Shown here: one piece after another, positions 25,173 through 32,603 of the stretch
How the letters are laid out: each line of letters starts with the position of its first letter
Numbering within the stretch: the first letter of the stretch is position 1
DNA from: CAZNMF01 sp035547155
Lineage (GTDB): Bacteria; Acidobacteriota; Vicinamibacteria; Vicinamibacterales; SCN-69-37
Length of the DNA stretch: 33,057 nucleotides
Direction: 5' to 3'
Assembly (NCBI GenBank): GCA_035547155.1
Contig: DASZVJ010000113.1
Coordinates: 1 to 33,057, forward strand
Notes under the pieces: model-generated
What the model saw: only the letters and a program-made list of their open reading frames with translations
Databases searched by the model: none
Told to the model about the DNA's origin: nothing
Position numbers and translations under genes: made by a program

Positions 25173-26417
25173 GTGTGGCTGCACGCCGGCACGCTCCTCG
25201 ACGGCGTGAGCCGCACGCCGTCACGCGACGCGCACGTCGTCTACGACGCCGGCGGCATCCGGTTCGTCGGTGCCGACGGGCGCACGCCGCCCCCTGATCT
25301 TCTGCGCGCCGGCCAGACGTCGCCGGACATCGATGCGCCCGACCACACGCTGCTGCCGGGCCTCATCGATGCACACGCGCATCTGTTCCTCGAAGGCGGC
25401 GAGATTGATCTCGACGCACGCGCGGCGTATCTCACGCAGCGTTCCGACGCGCTGCTCGCGAGCGCCCGCGCGCGGCTCGCGCCGCTCGTGCGCCTCGGCA
25501 TCGCGGGCATTCGCGACGCCGGCGACAAGCACGGCGTCGGGCTCGCGCTCGCTCGCCTCTCTGCGAGCCCGGATCGGCCGCTCATGCCGTATCTCGACAG
25601 TCCGGGCTCGGCGATCCATCATCGCGGCCGCTACGGCGCGTTCATGGCCGAGCCGATCGAGGACTTCGAGTCACCGCGCGCCTGTGCGGAAGCACGCCTG
25701 CGCGACGGCGCCGATCGCCTCAAGCTGATCGCGACGGGCATCATCGATTTCACGGCCGGCCGCGTCACGGCGCCGCCGCAAATGCGCGCCCAGGAAATCG
25801 CCGAGATCGTCGCTGTTGCCGCGGCATCAGGCCGGCAGACGTTCGCGCACGCGTCTGGCGACGATGGGATCGACGAAGCGATCGATGGCGGCGTCGATTC
25901 GATCGAGCACGGCTTCTTCATCAGGGATGATCAACTTTCGCGCCTGCGCGACCGGCGCACCGCCTGGGTGCCGACCTTCGCGCCCGTGCAGGCCCAAGTG
26001 GATCACGCCGACGCGATGGGATGGAGCTCCGCTGTCGTCGATACCTTGCGCCGCATCCTCGAGCAGCACGCCGCCAGCCTCGTCCGCGCCCACGCGCGCG
26101 GCGTCATCGTCGTCGCGGGCAGCGACGCGGGATCGTGCGGCGTCGCTCACGGGCTCGGACTGCTGGACGAATTGGAATTGATGGAGCGCGCCGGACTGCC
26201 ATCGATTGCCGTCGTCAACGCGGCAACGGGCGCGAGCGCCGATCGGTTGGGATTCAAGGACGCAATCGGTCGCATCGCGCCGGGCTATCGGGGCCGCTTC
26301 ATCCTGACCCGTCACTCGCCGCTCGAGACCGTCGCCAATCTTCGCCGCCCGCGCCGCGTCATCTTCGACGGCGCCGCGTTCGACGCGGACGAGTCCGTCA
26401 CGCAACCAGGGCTCTGA
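25173..26417 (+). CDS. Amidohydrolase family protein (imidazolonepropionase/prolidase-like)
   Basis: A 414-residue metal-dependent hydrolase. The N-terminal beta-sandwich strand WLHAGTLLDGV leads into the HxH metal motif IDAHAHLF. Next come a candidate carbamylated Lys in RLKLIATG, His ligands in FAHASGD and SIEHGFF, and the catalytic Asp in VVAGSDAG, so the metal centre is complete. GTG 25173 lies 1 base after the previous stop, so it is the third gene of the one-carbon cassette. Enzymes of this family open cyclic amides or cleave C-N bonds. Action on a folate-linked or N-methyl compound is a guess from context only. The end overlaps the promoter region of the fucosidase gene. Confidence 0.85.
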   Translation: MWLHAGTLLDGVSRTPSRDAHVVYDAGGIRFVGADGRTPPPDLLRAGQTSPDIDAPDHTLLPGLIDAHAHLFLEGGEIDLDARAAYLTQRSDALLASARARLAPLVRLGIAGIRDAGDKHGVGLALARLSASPDRPLMPYLDSPGSAIHHRGRYGAFMAEPIEDFESPRACAEARLRDGADRLKLIATGIIDFTAGRVTAPPQMRAQEIAEIVAVAAASGRQTFAHASGDDGIDEAIDGGVDSIEHGFFIRDDQLSRLRDRRTAWVPTFAPVQAQVDHADAMGWSSAVVDTLRRILEQHAASLVRAHARGVIVVAGSDAGSCGVAHGLGLLDELELMERAGLPSIAVVNAATGASADRLGFKDAIGRIAPGYRGRFILTRHSPLETVANLRRPRRVIFDGAAFDADESVTQPGL

Positions 26418-26436
26418 AAACCTCGCGGGACGTCCG

Positions 26437-26442
26437 TATAAT
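26437..26442 (+). promoter_or_regulatory. Candidate -10 box (TATAAT) for the fucosidase gene
   Basis: A perfect TATAAT about 34 bases before the ATG. The best -35 candidate (TCTGAA, 26413-26418, 18-base spacer) is weak and overlaps the amidohydrolase stop codon. The expected leader is about 25-28 bases. Confidence 0.48.
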
Positions 26443-26475
26443 GCGGCGATCCAATTCGACAGGGCGAGGTGTTCC

Positions 26476-27825
26476 ATGTGCGATGCCGCATTCAGCCGCC
26501 GTGAGTACCTGAAGATGATGGCCGCCAGCACCGCGGTGCCGGCGCTGATGCAGACACGCCTGCGTGCGCAAACGGCCGCGGCGTCATCAGACGATGCGCG
26601 GATGGCGTGGTGGCGGGACGCGCGCTTCGGGATGTTCATCCACTGGGGTCTCTATGCCGTCGCGGCCGGATCGTGGAAAGGCACGCCGACGCCGAAGGCC
26701 GGCGAGTGGATCATGAACGACCTCAAGATCCCGATCGCGGATTACGAGACGCTCGTCGGCCGGTTCAATCCCGTCGACTACGAGCCTCGCGCGTGGGCGC
26801 GGCTCGCGCGCAGCGCGGGCATGAAGTACGTCGTCATCACGTCGAAGCACCACGACGGCTTCGCGCTGTGGGACTCGCGCGTCAGCGACTACGACGTGAT
26901 GGCGACACCGTACACGCGCGATCTGCTGAAGCCGCTCGCGGAGGCGTGCCGCGCCGAAGGCCTGCACTTCTGCACGTATCACTCGATCATGGACTGGCAC
27001 CATCCCGACTATCTGCCGCGCCGTGCGTGGGACACGCGGCCCGAGTCGAGCGCGAATTTCGATCGCTACGTCACCTATCTGAAGACACAGCTGAAAGAGA
27101 TCGTCGACGGCTGCGACCCCGCGGTGTTGTGGTTCGACGGCGAGTGGGAGAACACGTGGACGCACGAGCGCGGCGCCGATCTCTACGACTACGTGCGCGG
27201 CCTGAAGCCGGACATCCTGATCAACAACCGCGTCGACAAGGGCCGTCGCGGCATGGAAGGGCTCAATCGCGAGGGCACGTTCAAGGGCGACTTCGGCACG
27301 CCCGAGCAGCAGATTCCCGCGAATGGTCTACCGGGTGTCGATTGGGAATCGTGCATGACGATGAACGACACGTGGGGATTCAAGACGGAGGACCACAACT
27401 GGAAGTCCGCCGCCACGCTCATCCGCAACGTGATCGACACCGCGAGCAAGGGCGGCAACTTCCTGCTGAACGTCGGGCCGACCGCGGCGGGCCGCATTCC
27501 CGACGCGAGCATCGAGCGCCTCGAGGCGATCGGCCAGTGGATGGCCGTCAACGGTGATGCGATCCACGGATCGACGGCCAGCCCGATCGGCGCCGTGCCG
27601 TGGGGCCGTGCGACGCGCAAGGGCGCGACGACCTATCTCCACGTGTTCGACTGGCCTGCCGACGGCCGCCTGCAGGTGCCGCTGACGTCGCGCGTCTCGC
27701 GCGCGACGCTCCTCGCCGATCCCGCGCGCACGATCAGGATTCAGCCGGCGGACACCGGCGTGACGCTGCAGATCGACGGGCCAGCGCCCGATATGGTGGC
27801 GAGCGTGATCCGCCTGACGATTTAA
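26476..27825 (+). CDS. Alpha-L-fucosidase (GH29), Tat-exported
   Basis: A 449-residue glycosidase that removes alpha-L-fucose from glycans. The N-terminus SRREYLKMMAAS is a twin-arginine signal followed by a short hydrophobic stretch, so the folded enzyme is probably exported by Tat. GH29 blocks follow: RFGMFIHWGLYAV, AGMKYVVITSKHHDGFALWDS, TYHSIMDWHHPDY, the nucleophile Asp221 in LWFDGEWE, and GGNFLLNVGPTAAGRIP. The C-terminal beta-sandwich runs from about residue 355. It follows the one-carbon cassette but has its own -10 box. With the GH5 gene it suggests polysaccharide or glycoprotein scavenging. Confidence 0.94.
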   Translation: MCDAAFSRREYLKMMAASTAVPALMQTRLRAQTAAASSDDARMAWWRDARFGMFIHWGLYAVAAGSWKGTPTPKAGEWIMNDLKIPIADYETLVGRFNPVDYEPRAWARLARSAGMKYVVITSKHHDGFALWDSRVSDYDVMATPYTRDLLKPLAEACRAEGLHFCTYHSIMDWHHPDYLPRRAWDTRPESSANFDRYVTYLKTQLKEIVDGCDPAVLWFDGEWENTWTHERGADLYDYVRGLKPDILINNRVDKGRRGMEGLNREGTFKGDFGTPEQQIPANGLPGVDWESCMTMNDTWGFKTEDHNWKSAATLIRNVIDTASKGGNFLLNVGPTAAGRIPDASIERLEAIGQWMAVNGDAIHGSTASPIGAVPWGRATRKGATTYLHVFDWPADGRLQVPLTSRVSRATLLADPARTIRIQPADTGVTLQIDGPAPDMVASVIRLTI

Positions 27826-27866
27826 CGTCGGCGTAACGTCCTCGACGCCTCGACGTAACCCCCCGC
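27823..27866 (+). promoter_or_regulatory. Candidate Pho box (11-bp direct repeats) before the phosphate operon
   Basis: TAAC occurs at 27823, 27834 and 27856, exactly 11 and 22 bases apart, within units TAACGTCGGCG, TAACGTCCTCG, ACGCCTCGACG and TAACCCCCCGC. The 11-bp period is the spacing of PhoB/PhoP half-sites; on the other strand the half-site reads GTTACG. It lies directly upstream of a porin-pstS-pstC-pstA operon. The first unit overlaps the fucosidase stop codon. Half-site identity differs from the E. coli consensus, so regulation is inferred. Confidence 0.45.
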
Positions 27867-27915
27867 TCGTACCTTCCTCTTGCCGGCCCGGGATGCCGGC
27901 ATTCGAGGAGGTCTG

Positions 27916-29010
27916 GTGCTACGTCGACTTGTTCCTGCACTCATCATCTGTTCCATCGCGCTGGCTGTTCCGCGCCTCTCCGCCGCCCAGGTCACGCCGG
28001 CCCAAGGGTACACGCCGCCCGACGACACGCAGTCGCGGAACTTCGGCGTCACGATCTTCTACGACTACACCTTCAATCAATCGCCGAAGACGACGGATGC
28101 CGACGGCAACTCGGTCTCGGCCAATGCCTTTCAGGTCTCGCGAACCTACGTCAACTTCACGGGGAACATCTCGCACCTGTTGAGCTTCCGCATCACGCCG
28201 GACATCTCGCGGTTGTCCGGCAGCGGCGGCAACCTCGACGGTAGTTATGTCGTGCGCCTGAAGTACGGCTTCGCCCAGATCAACCTGACGACGCTGCCGG
28301 CGGGCTCGTGGGTCCGCATCGGTCTGCAGCAGACGCCGGTCATCGACTACCTCGAAGGCGTCTATCGCTATCGCTTCCAGGGTGGCACGATGCCCGATCG
28401 CGCGGGCTATCTGAACTCGTCGGACAACGGCGCGTCGGTGCACGTCAACTTCGCCCGCAACTACGGCGAACTGCAGGGCGGCGTCTTCAACGGCGAAGGC
28501 TACGGCAAGGGCGAAGCCAACGATCAAAAGGCGTATCAGGTCCGCGCGACGCTGCGTCCATTCGCCGCGGGCGCGCCGGTGATGCGGGGCCTGCGCGTCA
28601 GCGGATTCTACAGCGCGGATCAGTACATCAAGGACGGGACGCGGAACCGCGGCCTCTTCGACGCGACGTTCGAGCACACGCGGTTCAACGCGGGCGCGAC
28701 GTACATCACGGCGAGCGACCAGACGTCGGCGACCGCCAACGAGACGGACGGGACCGGCTACTCCATCTGGCTGACGCCGTTCTTCCAGAAGAAGGGCGAC
28801 GGCCTGGAAGCGCTGTTGCGCTACGACGCGGTGAAGCCGAACAAGGACGTCGATCAGGTCCGCAAGATCACGATCATCGGCGTGGCCTACTGGTTCCCGC
28901 ACCCGGGCGGCGGCGCGACGTCGGCCATCATGCTGGACTTCGACCAGCAGAAATTCCCGGGCGCGGCGACGCAGAACAAGATCGCGCTGCACGGGTTGGT
29001 CAACTTCTAG
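27916..29010 (+). CDS. Phosphate-selective porin-like outer-membrane protein
   Basis: A 364-residue predicted beta-barrel with a signal peptide (LVPALIICSIALAVPRLSAAQ). It has alternating amphipathic strands throughout, such as NFGVTIFYDYTFNQ, LLSFRITPDISR, VVRLKYGFAQINL, SVHVNFARNYGELQGGVFNGEGYG and GYSIWLTPFFQKK, and a terminal aromatic residue (LVNF) as used for BAM-mediated assembly. This suits the OprO/OprP-like porin group. The GTG start is chosen because GAGGAGG stands 4 bases before it. Being the first gene before pstS makes phosphate or anion uptake across the outer membrane likely. Confidence 0.83.
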   Translation: MLRRLVPALIICSIALAVPRLSAAQVTPAQGYTPPDDTQSRNFGVTIFYDYTFNQSPKTTDADGNSVSANAFQVSRTYVNFTGNISHLLSFRITPDISRLSGSGGNLDGSYVVRLKYGFAQINLTTLPAGSWVRIGLQQTPVIDYLEGVYRYRFQGGTMPDRAGYLNSSDNGASVHVNFARNYGELQGGVFNGEGYGKGEANDQKAYQVRATLRPFAAGAPVMRGLRVSGFYSADQYIKDGTRNRGLFDATFEHTRFNAGATYITASDQTSATANETDGTGYSIWLTPFFQKKGDGLEALLRYDAVKPNKDVDQVRKITIIGVAYWFPHPGGGATSAIMLDFDQQKFPGAATQNKIALHGLVNF

Positions 29011-29017
29011 GAACGCA

Positions 29018-29060
29018 TACGGCTTCGGGCTTGCGACTCGGGGCTCGGGCTTGGGATTCG
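29018..29060. repeat. 7-bp degenerate repeat (GGCTTSG family) between porin and pstS
   Basis: Units GGCTTCG, GGCTTGC, GACTCGG, GGCTCGG, GCTTGGG in loose 7-bp phase fill the short gap before the pstS ribosome-binding site. It is another word family of the same style as the other gap arrays. Confidence 0.6.
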
Positions 29061-29080
29061 ATGTCATGGAGGAGCGAACG

Positions 29081-30118
29081 ATGAAGACTCAGACTTTGCG
29101 CGGATGGCGACTGGCAGCAGCCGGAGCGTGCGTGATAGCGCTCGGCGCCGGCGTGGCCGCGCAAAAAATGCAGATTACGGGGGGCGGCGCGACCTTCCCC
29201 TACCCCATCTACTCGAAGTGGTTCAGCGAGTACAACAAGCTGCACCCGACGATCGAGATCAACTACCAGTCGCAGGGCTCGGGCTTCGGCATCCAGCAGA
29301 TCCAGAAGCAGACCGTGTTCTTCGGCGCCAGCGACGGCCCGATGACCGCGGATCAGCTCGCGGCGGCGCCGGGCAAGATCCTGCACTTCCCCACGGTGCT
29401 GGGTGCCGACGTCCCCGTCTACAACATCCCCGGCGTCTCGGCCGAGTTGAAGTTCACGGGTCCGCTGCTCGCCGACATCTTCCTCGGCAAGATCACGAAG
29501 TGGAATGACAGCCGGATCGCGCAGCTGAACACGGGCGTGAACCTGCCGAACGTGGACATCACGGTCGTGCATCGTTCGGACGGCAGCGGCACGACCTACA
29601 TCTGGGTCGACTACCTGTCCAAGGTCGCACCGGAATGGAAGCAGCGCGTCGGCGTTGCGACGTCCGTGAACTGGCCGGTCGGCCTGGGCGGCAAGGGCAA
29701 CGAGGGCGTGGCCGGTCTCGTCAAGCAGACCCCCGGCGCCATCGGTTACGTCGAGCTCATCTACGCGCTGCAGAACAACATCTCGTACGGGTCGGTGCAG
29801 AACATGGCGGGATCCTTCGTCCGTGCGTCGGTCGAGGGCGTGACGGCGGCGGCCGCGGCGGCCGCGCAGCAAATGCCCGCGGACTTCCGCGTGTCGATCA
29901 CCAACGCGCCCGGCAAGGACGCCTATCCGATCTCGTCGTTCACCTGGCTGCTGCTCTACGAGAACCCGAAGGACAAAGCGACGGCGAAAACGATGGTCGA
30001 CTTCGTGACCTGGGCGCTGACCGACGGCCAGAAGTACTGCAAGGATCTCGGCTACGCCCCGCTGCCCAACAACGTCGTGCAGATGGAGCTGGCGGCGCTG
30101 AAGAAGATCAAGCTCTAG
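29081..30118 (+). CDS. pstS: Phosphate ABC transporter substrate-binding protein PstS
   Basis: A 345-residue periplasmic phosphate-binding protein. A signal peptide (LAAAGACVIALGAGVAAQ) precedes the mature start MQITGGGATFPYPIYSKWF. Phosphate-contact blocks follow: YQSQGSGFGIQQ, VFFGASDGPM, VVHRSDGSGTTYIWVDYL and GKGNEGVAGLVKQTPGAIGYVEL. The start is supported by GGAGGAG at 29068-29074, six bases before ATG. It is the second gene of the operon, followed by pstC after 6 bases. Confidence 0.96.
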   Translation: MKTQTLRGWRLAAAGACVIALGAGVAAQKMQITGGGATFPYPIYSKWFSEYNKLHPTIEINYQSQGSGFGIQQIQKQTVFFGASDGPMTADQLAAAPGKILHFPTVLGADVPVYNIPGVSAELKFTGPLLADIFLGKITKWNDSRIAQLNTGVNLPNVDITVVHRSDGSGTTYIWVDYLSKVAPEWKQRVGVATSVNWPVGLGGKGNEGVAGLVKQTPGAIGYVELIYALQNNISYGSVQNMAGSFVRASVEGVTAAAAAAAQQMPADFRVSITNAPGKDAYPISSFTWLLLYENPKDKATAKTMVDFVTWALTDGQKYCKDLGYAPLPNNVVQMELAALKKIKL

Positions 30119-30124
30119 TCGTCG

Positions 30125-31084
30125 ATGACACGCACACGGACCAGCGCGGGCGACCTGTCGTTCCGGATCGGAACGGGGGCGTTCGCGCTGTTCATCATCG
30201 CGCTCGTAGCCGCCATTGGCGTCGTGCTGTGGATGCAGTCCCGGCCGTCGCTCGACGCGTTCGGCCTGCAGTTCTGGCGAACGGAGATCTGGGATCCGGT
30301 CGCGGGCAACTTCGGCGCCCTGCCGTTCATCTGGGGCACGCTCTACTCGTCGCTCCTCGCACTGCTGATCGCGACGCCGGTCTCGATCGGCATCGCCGTC
30401 TTCATCTCGCACACCTGCCGGCCGAACTGGCGTCCGCCGCTCGTCTTCCTGACGGAGCTGCTCGCCGCGATTCCTTCGATCGTGTACGGCCTGTGGGGCT
30501 TTCTCGTCCTCGTGCCGGCGCTGCGGCAGCTGCAGCTGGCGCTGCCGGACGTCGTCCGTGCGCTGCCGCTGTTCTCCGGCCCGCCCGTCGGCGTGTCGCT
30601 GCTCGCCGCCGCCGTCATCCTGGCGATCATGATCGTGCCCTTCACGTCGTCGATCGCGCGTGAAGTGCTCGAGGCCGTGCCGCCGGCGCAACGGGAAGCG
30701 TCGTTCGCGCTCGGCGCGACGTCCTGGGAGGCCACCAAAGTGGCCCTGCACTACGCGCGCACCGGCATCGTCGGCGCCGTGATGCTCGGCTTCGGACGCG
30801 CGCTCGGCGAGACCATGGCCGTGACGATGGTCATCGGCAACACGCCGAAGGCTGCCGCGTCGATCTTCGCGCCGCAGTACACGATGGCGGCCGTCATCGC
30901 GAACGAGTTCACCGAAGCCGGCGACGCGCTGCACCTTGGCGCGCTCGTCGAGATCGGCCTCGTCCTGTTCATCATCACGCTCATCGTCAACGTCGCGTCG
31001 CGTCTGCTCCTGTGGACGATGACCCGGCAGCGGCGCCCGTCGAAGGCGGCCGTCTCGACGCCCGCGCAGGAGGCTGCCGCATGA
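30125..31084 (+). CDS. pstC: Phosphate ABC transporter permease PstC
   Basis: A 319-residue inner-membrane permease. Hydrophobic helices include ALFIIALVAAIGVVLWM, LYSSLLALLIATPVSIGIAVFI, LLAAIPSIVYGLWGFLVLVPAL, VSLLAAAVILAIMIVPF and IGLVLFIITLIVNVASRLLLW. The coupling loop is REVLEAVPPAQREASFALGATSWEATKVAL, which contacts the ATPase PstB, and ALGETMAVTMVIGN is the usual helix after it. The stop overlaps the pstA start by 4 bases. Confidence 0.96.
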   Translation: MTRTRTSAGDLSFRIGTGAFALFIIALVAAIGVVLWMQSRPSLDAFGLQFWRTEIWDPVAGNFGALPFIWGTLYSSLLALLIATPVSIGIAVFISHTCRPNWRPPLVFLTELLAAIPSIVYGLWGFLVLVPALRQLQLALPDVVRALPLFSGPPVGVSLLAAAVILAIMIVPFTSSIAREVLEAVPPAQREASFALGATSWEATKVALHYARTGIVGAVMLGFGRALGETMAVTMVIGNTPKAAASIFAPQYTMAAVIANEFTEAGDALHLGALVEIGLVLFIITLIVNVASRLLLWTMTRQRRPSKAAVSTPAQEAAA

Positions 31085-31932
31085 CGCGCCGCGACCGGCG
31101 ACGCCGGATCCAGTCGACGATCATGACCGGGCTCTCCGCCGGCACGGTGCTGCTCGCGCTCGTGCCGCTGGCGCTGATCTTCTTCTTCGTCTTCAGCCAG
31201 GGGCTGCGCTCGCTCGATTTCGATTTCTTCACGCAGATCCCGAAGCCGGTCGGCGAGACCGGCGGCGGCATGGCCAACGCGATCGTCGGCAGCCTGCTGT
31301 TGTGCGGGCTCGGCGCGCTGTTCGCGGTGCCGATCGGGGTCGCCAGCGGCATCTACATCTCCGAGTACGGCGATTCGTGGCTCTCGTCGGCGTCGCGTTT
31401 CGCGGCGGACACGCTCAACGGCGTGCCGTCCATCGTGATTGGCGTCGTCGTATACGCGACGGTCGTGCTGCCGATGGGCCACTTCTCGGGCCTGGCGGGC
31501 GGCATCGCGCTCGGCATCATGATGATTCCGCTGATCGCGCGGACGACCGAAGAGCTGCTGCGCCTGGTACCGGCCACGCTGCGCGAAGGAGCCCTGGCGC
31601 TCGGCGCGACGCGCAGCCGTGCCGTCCTCACGGTCGTGGTGCCCGCCGCGTTGCCGGGCATCATCACGGGCGTGCTCCTCGCGCTGGCACGCATTGCCGG
31701 CGAGACCGCGCCGCTGCTCTTCACCGCCTTCAACAATGCGTTCTGGTCAGAGAAGCTGACGCAGCCCGTCGCGTCGTTGACGGTGCAGGTCTACACGTAC
31801 GCGAAGTCCCCGTACGAAGACTGGCACCGGCAGGCCTGGGCCGGCTCGCTCGTGCTCGTCCTGTTGGTCATGATCTGCTCGATCGTCGCGCGGTTGGCGA
31901 CGCGGCGGCTCCAGCGGATGCACGGACGGTAG
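31081..31932 (+). CDS. pstA: Phosphate ABC transporter permease PstA
   Basis: A 283-residue inner-membrane permease partner of PstC. Helices include TVLLALVPLALIFFFVF, ANAIVGSLLLCGLGALFAVPIGV and LVLVLLVMICSIVARL. The coupling loop RTTEELLRLVPATLREGALALGATRSRAVLTVV and the IAGETAPLLFTAF segment are typical. ATG 31081 overlaps the pstC stop (ATGA). The expected next genes, pstB (ATPase) and phoU, are not present; a tandem-repeat block begins 3 bases after the stop, followed by genes on the other strand. Confidence 0.96.
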   Translation: MTRRDRRRRIQSTIMTGLSAGTVLLALVPLALIFFFVFSQGLRSLDFDFFTQIPKPVGETGGGMANAIVGSLLLCGLGALFAVPIGVASGIYISEYGDSWLSSASRFAADTLNGVPSIVIGVVVYATVVLPMGHFSGLAGGIALGIMMIPLIARTTEELLRLVPATLREGALALGATRSRAVLTVVVPAALPGIITGVLLALARIAGETAPLLFTAFNNAFWSEKLTQPVASLTVQVYTYAKSPYEDWHRQAWAGSLVLVLLVMICSIVARLATRRLQRMHGR

Positions 31933-31934
31933 CG

Positions 31935-31990
31935 AGGGGACCAGGGGACCAGGGGACCAGGGGACCAAGGGACCAGAGGGCCAGAGGGCC
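31935..31990. repeat. 8-bp tandem array AGGGGACC (7 units) after pstA
   Basis: Four identical units AGGGGACC, one AAGGGACC and two AGAGGGCC stand in perfect 8-bp phase, starting 3 bases after the pstA stop. The change from one unit type to another along the array suggests local expansion by slippage of already diverged units. Confidence 0.9.
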
Positions 31991-31997
31991 AGTAGCT

Positions 31998-32052
31998 CGC
32001 TAACGCGCTATCTCGCGATCGCACTATCTGGCATCTCGCCATCGGGCTATCT
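31998..32052. repeat. 8-bp tandem array, SGCTATCK family (after pstA)
   Basis: Units CGCTAACG, CGCTATCT, CGCGATCG, CACTATCT, GGCATCT (7 bases), CGCCATCG and GGCTATCT directly follow the AGGGGACC array. This is the fourth copy of the family seen at 11064, 12323 and 13000. Confidence 0.85.
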
Positions 32053-32119
32053 GCTGTTCGGGCGCAGGCTGCGGTCGACCTGCCGGCCGATCGCAACTGC
32101 GGGCCGAAGACCGCTTCCG

Positions 32120-32142
32120 TAAGGGCCGCCCTCGTGGCGGCC
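32120..32142. repeat. GTAGGGGC-type palindromic element
   Basis: GGCCGCC-CTCGT-GGCGGCC forms a perfect 7-bp stem with a 5-base loop (32124-32142). It lies just after the 3' end of the minus-strand gene at 32150 and faces the pst operon, so it may terminate one or both. Confidence 0.6.
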
Positions 32143-32149
32143 TGCATCC

Positions 32150-32431
32150 CTACGGCGCTGCATGCGAGCGCGTGTGGAAGCCGGCGGTCTCGAGCTCGTG
32201 GCGGAGCGCATCGAAGACGGCCTGCGCGGCGTCGTTGCCGCTTCGCAGGAGCAATCGCTCGACGTTGAACATCCGGAAGCGGATCGCTTCCATGTGAAAC
32301 GCCGCGATCGCACGACGCAGCGATTGCGCCTCTTCGACGAGCTCTTCGCGCTCGGGCCCAGGCGGCATCGACGTGAGCAACGGAATCAGTGTGTCGATCT
32401 GAGCCAGCGACGCAGCGGTTTTCTCGGACAT
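32150..32431 (-). CDS. Small helical conserved-type hypothetical protein
   Basis: A 93-residue protein with a mostly helical, charged amphipathic composition (IDTLIPLLTSMPPGPEREELVEEAQSLRRAIAAFHMEAIRFRMFNVERLL). I do not recognise a named family. The absence of a signal peptide and the regular heptad-like leucines suggest a cytoplasmic, perhaps dimerising protein. GAGGAG lies close upstream of the ATG on the minus strand. It is flanked on both sides by repeat blocks, so it is probably transcribed alone. Confidence 0.65.
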   Translation of the reverse strand: MSEKTAASLAQIDTLIPLLTSMPPGPEREELVEEAQSLRRAIAAFHMEAIRFRMFNVERLLLRSGNDAAQAVFDALRHELETAGFHTRSHAAP

Positions 32432-32451
32432 TTACTCCTCAATGAAGACTG

Positions 32452-32597
32452 GGTTCTGGGGTTCCGAGGTTCTAGGGTTCTGGGGTTCGGGTTCCGCAGT
32501 TCCGCGGTTCCGGAGTTCGGCGGTTCCCGAGAACCTGGAACTCCCGCACCGCAGAACCCGAACCATCGGAACCCCGGAACCTTAGAACCCTACAACC
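32452..32597. repeat. Long inverted GGTTCY / GRAACC repeat block
   Basis: About ten GGTTCY-type units (32452-32528) are followed by about eight GRAACC-type units (32531-32597), the reverse complement of the first half. The whole gap can therefore fold into one long imperfect hairpin. The architecture matches the smaller inverted pair inside lhr but uses a different word. Confidence 0.85.
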
Positions 32598-32603
32598 CGA
32601 GTC

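Noticed and set aside
29018..29060. Possible attenuator or riboswitch between porin and pstS
   Set aside because: The gap holds only a loose 7-bp repeat and a normal ribosome-binding site; no conserved aptamer-like pairing is visible.
29000..30934. Open frame of 644 codons on the minus strand across pstS and pstC
   Set aside because: Low-complexity Arg/Asp/His peptide opposite two clearly recognised phosphate-transport genes.
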